NCBI GenBank assembly: GCA_025462885.1
Contig: JAOAPN010000002.1
Span: forward strand, 434,001 to 498,000
Direction of reading: 5' to 3'
From: Acidobacteriaceae bacterium
GTDB lineage: Bacteria > Acidobacteriota > Terriglobia > Terriglobales > Acidobacteriaceae
Length of the DNA stretch: 64,000 nucleotides
The notes under the pieces were generated by a model, which saw only the letters and a list, made by a program, of their open reading frames with translations, ran no database searches and was not told the origin of the DNA. The position numbers and the translations under genes are program-made. This document shows positions 40,688 to 49,203 of the stretch, in pieces; position 1 is the stretch's first letter, and every line of letters starts with the position of its first letter.

Positions 40688-42139
40688 CTATCTGGCTTCG
40701 GTGGATACTTCATCGTGCTGCTCTGGATACGGCAACAGGTCCAGGCGGTCATCGTGCTTCGGCTCCGAGACAGGCGATGCGATGACTACGGTCTTTGCGT
40801 TCAGGAACTCGCGCATTCCAGCCGCTGAGAGTTCTCGTCCGTAGCCGGAGCGCTTGATGCCGCCGAAGGGGAGCCGCGTGTCGCTGGCTACCATCGCGTT
40901 CAGGAAGACCTGTCCGCACTGCAGTTCGGTGACCAGCCGCTGCTGCTCCGATGGCTCGCGGGTCCAGGCGGATGCTGCCAGTCCGAAGGGCGTATCGTTT
41001 GCGATCTGGATGGCGTGGCTCAGATCGTTCACGCGAAAGAGCATGGCCACGGGGCCGAAGAGTTCTTCGCGGTAGACGGAGCAGCTTCGCGGTACATCGA
41101 CTATGATCGTTGGCTCGAAGTAATTGCCTACGCCGAGCATGCGCTCCCCGCCGGTCAGGATGCGGGCTCCGGCGGCCTTCGCCGTCTTGACCTGCGTCTC
41201 CAACTCATCGACGATACGCCTGGTCGCCAGTGGGCCGACGAGCGTGTCCTCCTTCATGGGGTCGCCGACGCGGACGTCCTCCATGGCAGCTACGAAGCGC
41301 GTCTGGAACTCGTCGTAAATTTCGTCCGCGACGATAAAGCGTTTCGCCGCGATGCATGATTGTCCGCTGTTGACACAGCGGGCACGCACTGCGGTCTCGA
41401 TAGCCACGTCGAGGTCCGCCGACGGCATTACGATAAACGGGTCGCTGCCTCCAAGCTCGAGGACGGATTTCTTGATGAGCCATCCGGCCTGTGCGCCGAT
41501 GGCGCGCCCCGCCGCCTCGCTGCCTGTAACGGTTACAGCGGCAATACGCTCATCGCCCAGCACGGCCTCTACCTGTTTGGCTTCGATCAGCAGCGATTGG
41601 AAGGTGCCTCTGGGGAAGCCCGCGCGGCGTGCCAATGATTCGATCGCGATGGCACACTGCGGTACGTTCGAAGAGTGCTTCAAAAGGCCGACGTTGCCTG
41701 CCATCAAGGCGGGCGCTAAAAAGCGGAAGACCTGCCAGAAGGGAAAGTTCCAGGGCATGACGGCCAGCACGATGCCCAGCGGATCCCAGCGTACATAGCT
41801 GTGGTTGGGCTCGGTCGCGACCGCCTCCGATGCCAGGATGCGTCCTGCATGTTCTGCATAGTAGCGGCAGGCGGTGGCGCACTTGAGCACCTCCAGCCGT
41901 GCGGCGACGATGGGCTTTCCCATCTCCTGGGTGATCGTGTTGGCGAGTTCTTCGGTCTCGTGTTCCAACATGGCTGCGAGTTTGCGCATCCACAAAGCGC
42001 GATGCTCTAAAGGTACGCTGGCGTAGGCCCGGAAGGCGTCGTCGGCCAGAGCGATCTTCTGTTCCAGGGCGTTCGCCGTGAGCGGCTCAAAGCTGCGCAG
42101 CAGGCGGCCGTTTGCGGGATTGATGGATTCAATTGCCAT
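40688..42139 (-). CDS. NAD(P)+-dependent aldehyde dehydrogenase, succinate-semialdehyde type
   Basis: The product is 483 residues. Catalytic residues are Glu in SVLELGGSDPF and Cys in NSGQSCIAAKR. The substrate tunnel region PWNFPFWQVFRFLAPALMAG and C-terminal PFGGIKRSGYGRELS are typical of succinate-semialdehyde dehydrogenases (YneI/GabD group). It is the last gene of the ureide operon, 19 bp after the ureidoglycolate amidohydrolase gene. A role in processing glyoxylate-derived or other semialdehydes is possible but unproven; it may simply be co-transcribed. Confidence 0.85.
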   Translation of the reverse strand: MAIESINPANGRLLRSFEPLTANALEQKIALADDAFRAYASVPLEHRALWMRKLAAMLEHETEELANTITQEMGKPIVAARLEVLKCATACRYYAEHAGRILASEAVATEPNHSYVRWDPLGIVLAVMPWNFPFWQVFRFLAPALMAGNVGLLKHSSNVPQCAIAIESLARRAGFPRGTFQSLLIEAKQVEAVLGDERIAAVTVTGSEAAGRAIGAQAGWLIKKSVLELGGSDPFIVMPSADLDVAIETAVRARCVNSGQSCIAAKRFIVADEIYDEFQTRFVAAMEDVRVGDPMKEDTLVGPLATRRIVDELETQVKTAKAAGARILTGGERMLGVGNYFEPTIIVDVPRSCSVYREELFGPVAMLFRVNDLSHAIQIANDTPFGLAASAWTREPSEQQRLVTELQCGQVFLNAMVASDTRLPFGGIKRSGYGRELSAAGMREFLNAKTVVIASPVSEPKHDDRLDLLPYPEQHDEVSTEAR

Positions 42140-42158
42140 ACGTCGTTCTCCCAGAAAT

Positions 42159-43421
42159 CTACTCTAATGCCAGTCGGGCGAGAGCCTCGGCCAGTACCTG
42201 TGTGCCGCGTGCGATGTCTTCTATCTTGGCGAACTCGTTGGGCCGATGGCTTACTCCGAGACGGCAGGGGATGAAGAGCATCGCGATGGGTGCGATCCGG
42301 GCGATGAACAAAGAGTCGTGATAGGCCCGGCTCACCATTTTTTTGCACGGCGTTTTGTTCTCTTTGCAGATTGTCTCAAGGACCTCGACGATGTGCGGGG
42401 AACTGTCAGCGGGAGCGTCCGCATTGACCAGTTCTTCGGTGATGGTGACGCCGCGCCGCGTGCGAAGCTGCTCGCAGTCGTGTCGCACGGCTTCGATCAC
42501 GCCCTCTCGTCGCACCGGGTCGGTATCGCGGAGGTCGACCTGCAGAACCACCCGGCTGGGCACGCTGTTCACCGCGCCGGGATGGACCTCGCAGGTTCCG
42601 ACGGTGGCGACGGTGTCGATCGCCCCGGTCGCTAGTGCATGCTTTTCGATGGAGAGAATAAGCTCGGCGGCGGCGCAGAGAGCGTCCTTGCGATCCGGCA
42701 TCAGCAGCGCTCCGGCGTGGCCCCCAAATCCGTGGATGATGAAACGGTATCCGGCCGGAGCGGCGATGCTGGTGACGATTCCCAGCGGCACGTCCTCTCG
42801 TTCCAGTAGCGGGCCCTGCTCGATGTGCAACTCGATCCACGCGTGGTAGTGCCCTTCGGGCAGACGCACTGCTTCGAGAGGTCCGGCGAAGCCTGCCGCC
42901 TCGCGGACCTTTGCCAAGGTCGCTTCTTCATCCCCGGTGAGATCTCTCAGGCCGTCGGCGCGGGCGGGATCGAGAGTGCCAGACAGGAGGCGGCTTCCGA
43001 GGCATCCGATTCCGAAGCGGGTCGGCTCCTCCGAGGTCAGCAGCACGAGTTCCAGGGAGCGCCGCCGCCGCACGCCGCTTTGTTTCAGGGCGCGCATCGC
43101 TTCGAGGCCACCGAGAACTCCGACGGTGCCGTCGTACATGCCTGCATGCGGAATAGCGTCGATGTGGGAGCCGGTTGCGACTGCGGGAAGATCAGGTTCA
43201 GTGCCTTCCCAGCGGATAAAGGTGTTGCCGACCGCATCCTCGCGTATCGTGAATCCTTCCGCGATGGCCAGCCCTTTCAGCCAGGCGCGCGCCTTCAGGT
43301 CGTCATCACTGAAGACGATTCGCGTCACCGCCGTGCCGTTCGTAGCCGGTTCGACGTGGGTAAAGGTGGCCAGCGTGTCGAGTTCGGTTTGCAGCCGGGT
43401 TGCATCGATGGAGATTTTCAT
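42159..43421 (-). CDS. Ureidoglycolate amidohydrolase, plant-type (UAH), M20 family
   Basis: The product is 420 residues from ATG 43421 with AGGAG six bases upstream. M20 metal ligands are visible in GSHIDAIPHAG, GVLGGLEAM, TSEEPTRFG and the C-terminal GVSHRPNEF. Several blocks match my recollection of plant UAH better than allantoate hydrolases: GIVTSIAAPAGYRF, GGHAGALLMPDRKDA, VSRAYHDSLFIARIAP and AMLFIPC. UAH releases the last two ammonia from ureidoglycolate, giving glyoxylate and CO2. It lies next to UGlyAH and AAH genes, completing the plant-like route. The paralogue at 44203 has the allantoate-type GAGHDA block instead. Confidence 0.82.
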   Translation of the reverse strand: MKISIDATRLQTELDTLATFTHVEPATNGTAVTRIVFSDDDLKARAWLKGLAIAEGFTIREDAVGNTFIRWEGTEPDLPAVATGSHIDAIPHAGMYDGTVGVLGGLEAMRALKQSGVRRRRSLELVLLTSEEPTRFGIGCLGSRLLSGTLDPARADGLRDLTGDEEATLAKVREAAGFAGPLEAVRLPEGHYHAWIELHIEQGPLLEREDVPLGIVTSIAAPAGYRFIIHGFGGHAGALLMPDRKDALCAAAELILSIEKHALATGAIDTVATVGTCEVHPGAVNSVPSRVVLQVDLRDTDPVRREGVIEAVRHDCEQLRTRRGVTITEELVNADAPADSSPHIVEVLETICKENKTPCKKMVSRAYHDSLFIARIAPIAMLFIPCRLGVSHRPNEFAKIEDIARGTQVLAEALARLALE

Positions 43422-43465
43422 CTGTAACTCCTGCAGTTTCATATACAGCCTAGTCCCTATTCAGA

Positions 43466-44200
43466 CTAGCCGAGCGGATGACGATTCCAATTCTTATAGA
43501 TGAGATACTTCGCGGGCTGCTTGCCGAGGGCTCCGAACCACTGCGGACAGTAGGGTGCCATCCAGATGAAGTCCCCTGCCGTGACGGGATACCAGGCGTC
43601 GCCCAGGCGATAGATGCCGCCGCCCTCCAGCATCAGCAGACCGTGCTCCATCACATGCACCTCCACCATGCTGAGTGCCGCGCCGGGCTGGTAGGTCATG
43701 GTGTTGACGACAAAGTCAAAGTTCGGAGCGTCGGGCAGAAGGCTACGCACTTCGAGGTCCGGATCGTCGCCCAGCGCGACGGGAGCGATGGCGCTTTCCT
43801 TGCCGATCAGAATCGCGGCTGGAGCTATCCCATCCTGCGGCTGGTAGTGCTTTTCGATTACGGCGAGACGGGTCGTCTGCGTGGCTGTGAGCGCATGCTC
43901 CGCACCAGCGGGGAGGTAGGCGTAGCCGTCAGCGCTGAGCCTCTGGAAGCTGGTCGCTGTTGCAAGGTCTGCACTGCCTTCCAGCACGTAGACGAAGCGT
44001 TGTGTAGTTGTTGAACCCAAGGTGCCTTCCGCTTCCAACTCCGCGGTGTACTGGGTGAAGGCGGCCCCTATCGCCGGAGCCGCGTGGATGATTGCGACGC
44101 CCCCGCGCATGCCCGGCAGGGGAGCGCGAACGAACGTATCCGGGGTGTGCAGCAGATGATCGCGCTGATGCGTGCTGCGGGTGTGTCCAAGGTTGTGCAT
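43466..44200 (-). CDS. allE: (S)-ureidoglycine aminohydrolase
   Basis: The product is 244 residues from ATG 44200, two bases after the upstream stop; the longer frame is an artefact inside the neighbour. It is a bicupin. The first cupin has FVYVLEGSADL and YAYLPAGAEHALTA. The second has MVEVHVMEHGLLMLEGGGIY, supplying the manganese-binding Glu/His residues, and ends GDFIWMAPYCPQWFGALG. The C-terminal YLIYKNWNRHPL is typical of UGlyAH/AllE. It converts ureidoglycine to S-ureidoglycolate with release of ammonia, between AAH and UAH, and its gene sits between theirs. Confidence 0.93.
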   Translation of the reverse strand: MHNLGHTRSTHQRDHLLHTPDTFVRAPLPGMRGGVAIIHAAPAIGAAFTQYTAELEAEGTLGSTTTQRFVYVLEGSADLATATSFQRLSADGYAYLPAGAEHALTATQTTRLAVIEKHYQPQDGIAPAAILIGKESAIAPVALGDDPDLEVRSLLPDAPNFDFVVNTMTYQPGAALSMVEVHVMEHGLLMLEGGGIYRLGDAWYPVTAGDFIWMAPYCPQWFGALGKQPAKYLIYKNWNRHPLG

Positions 44201-44202
44201 CG

Positions 44203-45471
44203 CTACTCTCGCCCCCTGCTTGCTATGTTGGTGTACTTCTCTTCGAGCAATTTCAGAAACTCCATGCCCGCGGCAAGTGCAGCCGAAACATCGCGGGTCA
44301 AAACCGATTCCGCGGGATGATGGCTGAGGCCGCCTGGACTGCGCAGAAACAGCATGCAACAAGGCAGTCGCGCGGCTACGATCATCGCATCATGCCCTGC
44401 TCCGCTCATCATACGGACGGGTGCGATGCCGGCGGATCGAACCGCCGCGTCGAGCAGGTCGGCAAGTTCGGGGTCCATTGGAACTGCCGGCTGATCCATC
44501 GTCTGGTGCCAGCCGAACTCGACTCCACGGCGATCGGCTGCGTCCTGTGCTTCCAGCAGAATTTTATCGAGAGCGGTCGCACGCACCGCATCGTCCGCGT
44601 GGCGGAGATCCAGAGTGGCTGCGACGTCTCCTGCGATTACGTTCCCCGCGCCGGGCAGTGCGCTGATATTTCCGACGGTCGCCACCAGGCCATCGCGGGC
44701 GGATGCGATGCGCTCCACGGCTACGATCCACTCCGCCGCCGCGGCCAGGGCGTCATTTCTTAGCCGCATGGGTGTTGTGCCGGCGTGATTTGCCTTGCCG
44801 GTGAAGCTGGTCAGCAGGCGGCTCTGGCCTACGATGGCTTCGACGACTCCCAGCGGTTTGCCGAGGCTTTCGAGCAGCGGGCCTTGCTCAATGTGCATCT
44901 CCAGATAAGCGAATGCAGAACTGGAGACGGCGGCCTCTGGCATAGCGGCGGGGTCGAGTCCGAAGCTGCGGATCGATTCGCTGACGCTGACTCCGTGGAC
45001 GTCTTCCAGGCGCATCGTGTTTTTGTCGAGCGTCCCGGTCAACGCCATGCTGCCCAGAAACGGCTTGCTGAAGCGGACGCCCTCTTCTTCGGAGAAGCCT
45101 ACGACTTCGATAGCGAACGGCAGCCGTCGGCCAGCCAGGTTCTGAACCAGAGCGATGCCGAGAACTACGCCCAGGACTCCATCGAAGGCACCCGCATTGG
45201 GAATCGTATCCAGGTGCGACCCGACGATGAGGCGCGGGGGGTCGTCGTCGGCCCCTGCGTAGAGACCACGAAGATTACCGATGGCATCAACCTGTACGGT
45301 CATTCCGACGTCTTCCATCCAACTCCGCAGCAGGGCGTGCACCCCCTGCATGGACGGCGATAGAAACGTCCGCGTGATCTCACCTGGAACGTCAGTCCAT
45401 GCCGCGATCTCGCGGCATCGGCTGATGATGGTCTCGCCGCGTCCCGAGTTAGTGAGATTTGTAACTATCAT
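44203..45471 (-). CDS. allC: Allantoate amidohydrolase
   Basis: The product is 422 residues, M20/N-carbamoyl amidohydrolase family. Metal ligands are in GSHLDTIPNAGAFDGVLGV and GFSEEEGVRF. The dimerisation block GKANHAGTTPMRLRNDAL and C-terminal MSGAGHDAMIVA and GGLSHHPAESV are typical of AllC. It hydrolyses allantoate to ureidoglycine, CO2 and ammonia. It starts 32 bp after the uricase stop and ends 2 bp before the UGlyAH start. Confidence 0.92.
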   Translation of the reverse strand: MIVTNLTNSGRGETIISRCREIAAWTDVPGEITRTFLSPSMQGVHALLRSWMEDVGMTVQVDAIGNLRGLYAGADDDPPRLIVGSHLDTIPNAGAFDGVLGVVLGIALVQNLAGRRLPFAIEVVGFSEEEGVRFSKPFLGSMALTGTLDKNTMRLEDVHGVSVSESIRSFGLDPAAMPEAAVSSSAFAYLEMHIEQGPLLESLGKPLGVVEAIVGQSRLLTSFTGKANHAGTTPMRLRNDALAAAAEWIVAVERIASARDGLVATVGNISALPGAGNVIAGDVAATLDLRHADDAVRATALDKILLEAQDAADRRGVEFGWHQTMDQPAVPMDPELADLLDAAVRSAGIAPVRMMSGAGHDAMIVAARLPCCMLFLRSPGGLSHHPAESVLTRDVSAALAAGMEFLKLLEEKYTNIASRGRE

Positions 45472-45503
45472 AGGGCTCTATTCAAAATTCTTGACGCTCT
45501 GCC

Positions 45504-46352
45504 TCACGCCTGCCGGACGATACGCGCCTCGATATAGCCGCGCGGTTCGTCGATGGGGACAAAGATTTCGTTGGGATTGTCCTGGCCGAAGCGGGAGAGA
45601 TCCACGAGCAGGCAGTGCTTGTTCGGCATTGCCAGTTTGATCTCGCTGATCTCAGAGACAGTGTTGAGCGCGCTTTCGCCCATGGCATAGAGCGTCTGCT
45701 GGACCGATTTGCTGTCATGCTCCGCGAATGTTTTGAGCATGGTCTCACGGATCGTCGAGCGCACCGCTTCATAGTCGAAGCCCTCGGCGTCGTAGAGCCA
45801 CTCGGCCTTGATCGCGGTTCCGAAGAGCCGATCGCTGGTCTCCTTGAGCGTAGTGAGCGATTCCTGAATGTAGCCCTCGAACCCGGACTTGGCCGTCTTG
45901 AGGACGACCAGATCCTCAAGGCCGGAGACAATCTTGAAGGTGCCTCCCTGCGACTTCTCTACCAGGGTTGTCTGCAACTCGCCGGACCCGCGCATGAAGC
46001 TGTCGGGATGCGGCTTGCCGTCGATCGTCAGGCGCTTCCACAGCGTGCTCGCGATGCGTACTTCGGCAGAACTGACCTGGGGGTTGCGGCCGAGGAGGAA
46101 GTCGATCAGCTCCATCGCATACTCTTCCATCGACTTTGCGCTGGAGTTGCGCGCCACCGAGTACACGGTGTTCTTCATGGTGTCGGTGGCGAGGATCTTG
46201 CTGTTATCGCCGCCCAGATGAGCGCTCTCGAAGTCGCCTCGCAGCAGTACCTGGACGGTCCACTCCAGCAGGTCGTTGCCATGAGGGTGGCGCGTGACCT
46301 TCATCAGCCGGACGCGTGATTTTCCGTAGCGATTTTCAGCGAGTTGGATCAT
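45504..46352 (-). CDS. Urate oxidase (uricase)
   Basis: The product is 282 residues in the cofactor-free uricase (tunnelling-fold) family. The catalytic Thr is in ATDTMKNTVYSVA; the Lys near the N-terminus is likely in YGKSRVRLMKV. Later landmarks are GLEDLVVLKTAKSGFEGY, DRLFGTAIKAEW, and the C-terminal NPNEIFVPIDEPRGYI. It oxidises urate to 5-hydroxyisourate, the substrate of the protein encoded four bases upstream in the operon. The C-terminus lacks a peroxisomal signal, as expected for bacteria. Confidence 0.95.
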   Translation of the reverse strand: MIQLAENRYGKSRVRLMKVTRHPHGNDLLEWTVQVLLRGDFESAHLGGDNSKILATDTMKNTVYSVARNSSAKSMEEYAMELIDFLLGRNPQVSSAEVRIASTLWKRLTIDGKPHPDSFMRGSGELQTTLVEKSQGGTFKIVSGLEDLVVLKTAKSGFEGYIQESLTTLKETSDRLFGTAIKAEWLYDAEGFDYEAVRSTIRETMLKTFAEHDSKSVQQTLYAMGESALNTVSEISEIKLAMPNKHCLLVDLSRFGQDNPNEIFVPIDEPRGYIEARIVRQA

Positions 46353-46356
46353 GGGT

Positions 46357-46695
46357 TCAACTTCCTCGGTAGGTCGTGTAGCCGTTCGCGGTAAGCAGCA
46401 ACGGAATGTGATAGTGCTGGGTCGTGTCGCGGATCTCGAATACGATCTCCACGTAAGGATAGAGTCCCACCAGGCCCTGGCTGACGAAGTAGTCTGCCGT
46501 TGCGAAGTGGACGCGGTATAGACCGAACTTCAGCGCTTCACCCTCGGGCAGCAGGTACTTGCAGCGGCCGTCGGCGTCGGTTGCCGAAACATTCAGAGTC
46601 TTCCATTCGCCGCTCTTTTCGAACGCGAGCGAGACCTGGACTGTGGCGGCTGGCCGTCCCATGGCCGTGTCCAAGATATGTGTCGAAACTCCCAT
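46357..46695 (-). CDS. 5-hydroxyisourate hydrolase (transthyretin-like)
   Basis: The product is 112 residues, full length for the family. It begins VSTHILDTAMGRPAATVQVS, has the internal YPYVEIVFEI and QHYHIPLLLTANGYTTY, and ends with the signature YRGS. His at residue 6 and the YRGS arginine are the expected active-site residues. It opens 5-hydroxyisourate to OHCU. It is separated by three or four bases from its neighbours, indicating tight co-translation. Confidence 0.97.
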   Translation of the reverse strand: MGVSTHILDTAMGRPAATVQVSLAFEKSGEWKTLNVSATDADGRCKYLLPEGEALKFGLYRVHFATADYFVSQGLVGLYPYVEIVFEIRDTTQHYHIPLLLTANGYTTYRGS

Positions 46696-46698
46696 CGT

Positions 46699-47214
46699 TT
46701 ACTCCGCCTCCAGCCAGCGCTTCAACCGCAGCGCCGTGATCTGCCGTTGCTGCTCGGCTGCTTCGTACATTTCTGTCGCATCGTCGTTGCTCATCCGCGC
46801 TTCCAGTGCCGCCAGTATCTCGCTGGCGCTTCTGCCACTGGCGCAGATGATAAAGATACGTCCGAACCTCTCTTCGTAGCGACGGTTGGCCTCTTTCAGG
46901 GCATGCTTTGCCGCATCGTCTGCTGAGAGTGCCACGGATTGTTCCTTGGCTGAAGCTTTCAATGATTCAGCGGTCGCGTTCTTTTGGGCCTTCTGCTCGC
47001 CGATGCGGGGATGGCTGTCGAACGCCTCCTGCCACGCTTCTCGCGGCAGCGACAACCATACGGCGCTGGATTCTGCCAAAAGGGTAACCTCGTCCGCGAT
47101 GGGGCGTCGCGCGGCCAGCTCTGAGGCCCATGCGCGCGAGCCGCAGCAGGGAAGCACCGTAGCAGCAGCGGAGTCCTGGTTGAGCGAGTTCCACAGGTCA
47201 AGTACTGGATTCAT
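46699..47214 (-). CDS. OHCU decarboxylase
   Basis: The product is 171 residues from ATG 47214; TTG 47253 would add 13 residues. The family motif FDSHPRIGE contains the catalytic His, followed by a helical region (ALKEANRRYEERFGRIFIIC) and ASGRSASEILAALEARMSND that binds substrate. The enzyme makes S-allantoin stereospecifically. It lies between the allantoinase and HIU hydrolase genes, the pathway order. Confidence 0.95.
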   Translation of the reverse strand: MNPVLDLWNSLNQDSAAATVLPCCGSRAWASELAARRPIADEVTLLAESSAVWLSLPREAWQEAFDSHPRIGEQKAQKNATAESLKASAKEQSVALSADDAAKHALKEANRRYEERFGRIFIICASGRSASEILAALEARMSNDDATEMYEAAEQQRQITALRLKRWLEAE

Positions 47215-47261
47215 GGAGATCAAGTTTATGGAGATCGGATTTTTAAAGGTCAAGGGTAGCC

Positions 47262-48611
47262 CTAGGATAACGTGACCTCGCGCCCCGTGGGAGAGGTGGC
47301 GAAACTACCGCTCCGATAAACGGCTTCGCCGCGCAGATACGTCGCTTTCACGACCCCGCGCAGTATCTCCCCGACGTAGGGCGAGATGGCGTGCCGGAAG
47401 TGCAAAGTCTCGGGAGTGACCTGAGAGGTGGCTTCGGTATCGAATATTACAAAGCTCGCTTCGCGTCCTGCCACCAGCGATCCTGCCTTGTCCGAGATTC
47501 CCGCCAGTGCCGCCGGTGCGGCGCTCATCCAGCGGGTAATCTGCTCAAGTCCGAAGCCACGTTGCTGGCAGTCCGTGTAGATCACCGGTAAGGCTACCGA
47601 CAGTCCGGCGATACCGCCCCATGCGAGGTCGAAGCGGCCAGCTTCAGTGCTCTTCATCTCAGGCGGGCAAGGGGAGTGATCGGTCACGATCATGTCGATG
47701 TCCCCGGCTCCGAGCGCCTGCCATAGGGCATCGCGGTTCTGACTGCTACGAATGGGCGGGGCGCACTTCCATAGGGTTGCGCCGTCGGCGATCTGCTCCG
47801 CGCTAAAGTGCAGGTAGTGCGGGCAGGTCTCGACCGTGATGGGTAGACTCTCGGCTCTTGCGGCGCGCAGATCCGGCAGAGCCAGGGCGGTGGAGAGGTG
47901 CACGATGTGCAGCCGGAACTTGTACTCCCGGCATAGTCGGATCATCAGACGTACGGCCTGCAACTCAGCCTCATCGGGCCGCGAGGCAAGGTAGGTGGCG
48001 CAGCTGCGCCAGTCTGCGTCGCGGAGTTGGAGCATCGCAGCGTCGATGGGCCCGGCAAGCTCGGCGTGCACCAGCAGGGGCAGGCCAGACTGTGCGATGG
48101 CGGGGAGTGCCGCTTCCAACTGCTGCTGGTCGATCATGGTGAAGCCGTCACAGCCGGGGTAGATGAGGAAGCACTTGAAGCCCGGAACGCCCGCTGCCGC
48201 CAGGGGAAGAATGTGCTGCTGGCTGTCGGCAACGACGCCTCCCCAGCTCATCCAGTCGATGAGGCATTCGCCCTGCGCTTCCTGCCGCTTGGCTTCGAGG
48301 GCCGCGACGGTGGTGGTCTCGGGCAGACAGTTCAGCGGCATGTCGATCAGGGTCGTATATCCGCCAGCCGCAGCGGCGCGGGTGGCGGTGCGAAAGCCCT
48401 CCCACTCCGTCCGTCCGGGCTGGTTGATGTGGACGTGCGTATCGACGAGTCCGGGAAGCAGGGCAGCGTCGCCGCAATCGTGCAGCTCCGCATCGGCCGG
48501 CACTTCGGAGGGTTTGCAGATCGCCAGGATCCTTCCGCCCTCGACCAGCAGTGCTCCGGGCTCCGTTCCATACGGCGTGACGACTCGTTTTGAGAGGAAT
48601 GCCTGTGCCAT
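47262..48611 (-). CDS. allB: Allantoinase
   Basis: The product is 449 residues from ATG 48611. A much longer frame to 49367 passes through divergent genes and is rejected. Metal site residues are VDTHVHINQPGRTEWEGF (H-x-H), the carbamylated Lys in VPGFKCFLIYPG, His in LLVHAE and LHIVHLST, and Asp in IVTDHSPCPPEMK. This fits AllB closely. It hydrolyses allantoin to allantoate. It is first in the eight-gene minus operon, so its 78-bp upstream gap with divergent guanine deaminase should hold the control region. Confidence 0.95.
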   Translation of the reverse strand: MAQAFLSKRVVTPYGTEPGALLVEGGRILAICKPSEVPADAELHDCGDAALLPGLVDTHVHINQPGRTEWEGFRTATRAAAAGGYTTLIDMPLNCLPETTTVAALEAKRQEAQGECLIDWMSWGGVVADSQQHILPLAAAGVPGFKCFLIYPGCDGFTMIDQQQLEAALPAIAQSGLPLLVHAELAGPIDAAMLQLRDADWRSCATYLASRPDEAELQAVRLMIRLCREYKFRLHIVHLSTALALPDLRAARAESLPITVETCPHYLHFSAEQIADGATLWKCAPPIRSSQNRDALWQALGAGDIDMIVTDHSPCPPEMKSTEAGRFDLAWGGIAGLSVALPVIYTDCQQRGFGLEQITRWMSAAPAALAGISDKAGSLVAGREASFVIFDTEATSQVTPETLHFRHAISPYVGEILRGVVKATYLRGEAVYRSGSFATSPTGREVTLS

Positions 48612-48689
48612 AATCTTGATTATCCGTGACTTTCTGGACTTTCGGGATTTTTCGCGACTGAAACCAAACCTCGCGGCCAGAGCGTCCGG

Positions 48690-49199
48690 ATGAAGCAGCG
48701 GATAGAGCATAAGGATACGCAATTGATGCAGGGAAACCCAGACTTCATGCAGCAAGCCATCGCGCTGGCGACCGAGAACGTCATCTCCGGCCGTGGAGGC
48801 CCGTTCGGCGCGGTGATCGTACGCGACGGGGCGGTGCTGGCCAGCGGCGCCAACTGCGTCACCTCCAGCAACGACCCTACCGCCCACGCTGAGGTGGTCG
48901 CTATCCGCAACGCCTGCGCGAAGCTCGGCACCTTCTCGCTTACGGGTTGCCAGATCTACACCAGTTGCGAGCCGTGCCCCATGTGCCTCGCGGCCATTTA
49001 CTGGTCGCGTCTGGATGGAATCTTCTACGGCAGCACCGCCGAGGAGGCTGCCGCTGCCGGTTTCGATGATGCCTTCCTCTACGACGAGGTCGCGCTCCCC
49101 CACGACCAGCGCAGTATCCCCACCATCAACCTGCTGCGGGACCAGGCTATCTCCAGCTTCAACGCATGGCGCGCGTACGCCGGCAGAATCGATTACTAG
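48690..49199 (+). CDS. guaD: Guanine deaminase (CDA fold)
   Basis: The product is 169 residues; ATG 48726 would give 157, nearer the usual length. Zinc residues are in PTAHAEVVAIRNAC (His with proton-shuttling Glu) and SCEPCPMCLAAIYW (two Cys). The C-terminal GFDDAFLYDEVALP, INLLRD, AWRAYAGRIDY is close to the Bacillus guanine deaminase. It converts guanine to xanthine, the entry to the xanthine dehydrogenase and ureide genes in this window. It is divergent from allB and followed four bases later by the homoserine dehydrogenase gene. Confidence 0.92.
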   Translation: MKQRIEHKDTQLMQGNPDFMQQAIALATENVISGRGGPFGAVIVRDGAVLASGANCVTSSNDPTAHAEVVAIRNACAKLGTFSLTGCQIYTSCEPCPMCLAAIYWSRLDGIFYGSTAEEAAAAGFDDAFLYDEVALPHDQRSIPTINLLRDQAISSFNAWRAYAGRIDY

Positions 49200-49203
49200 A
49201 CTC

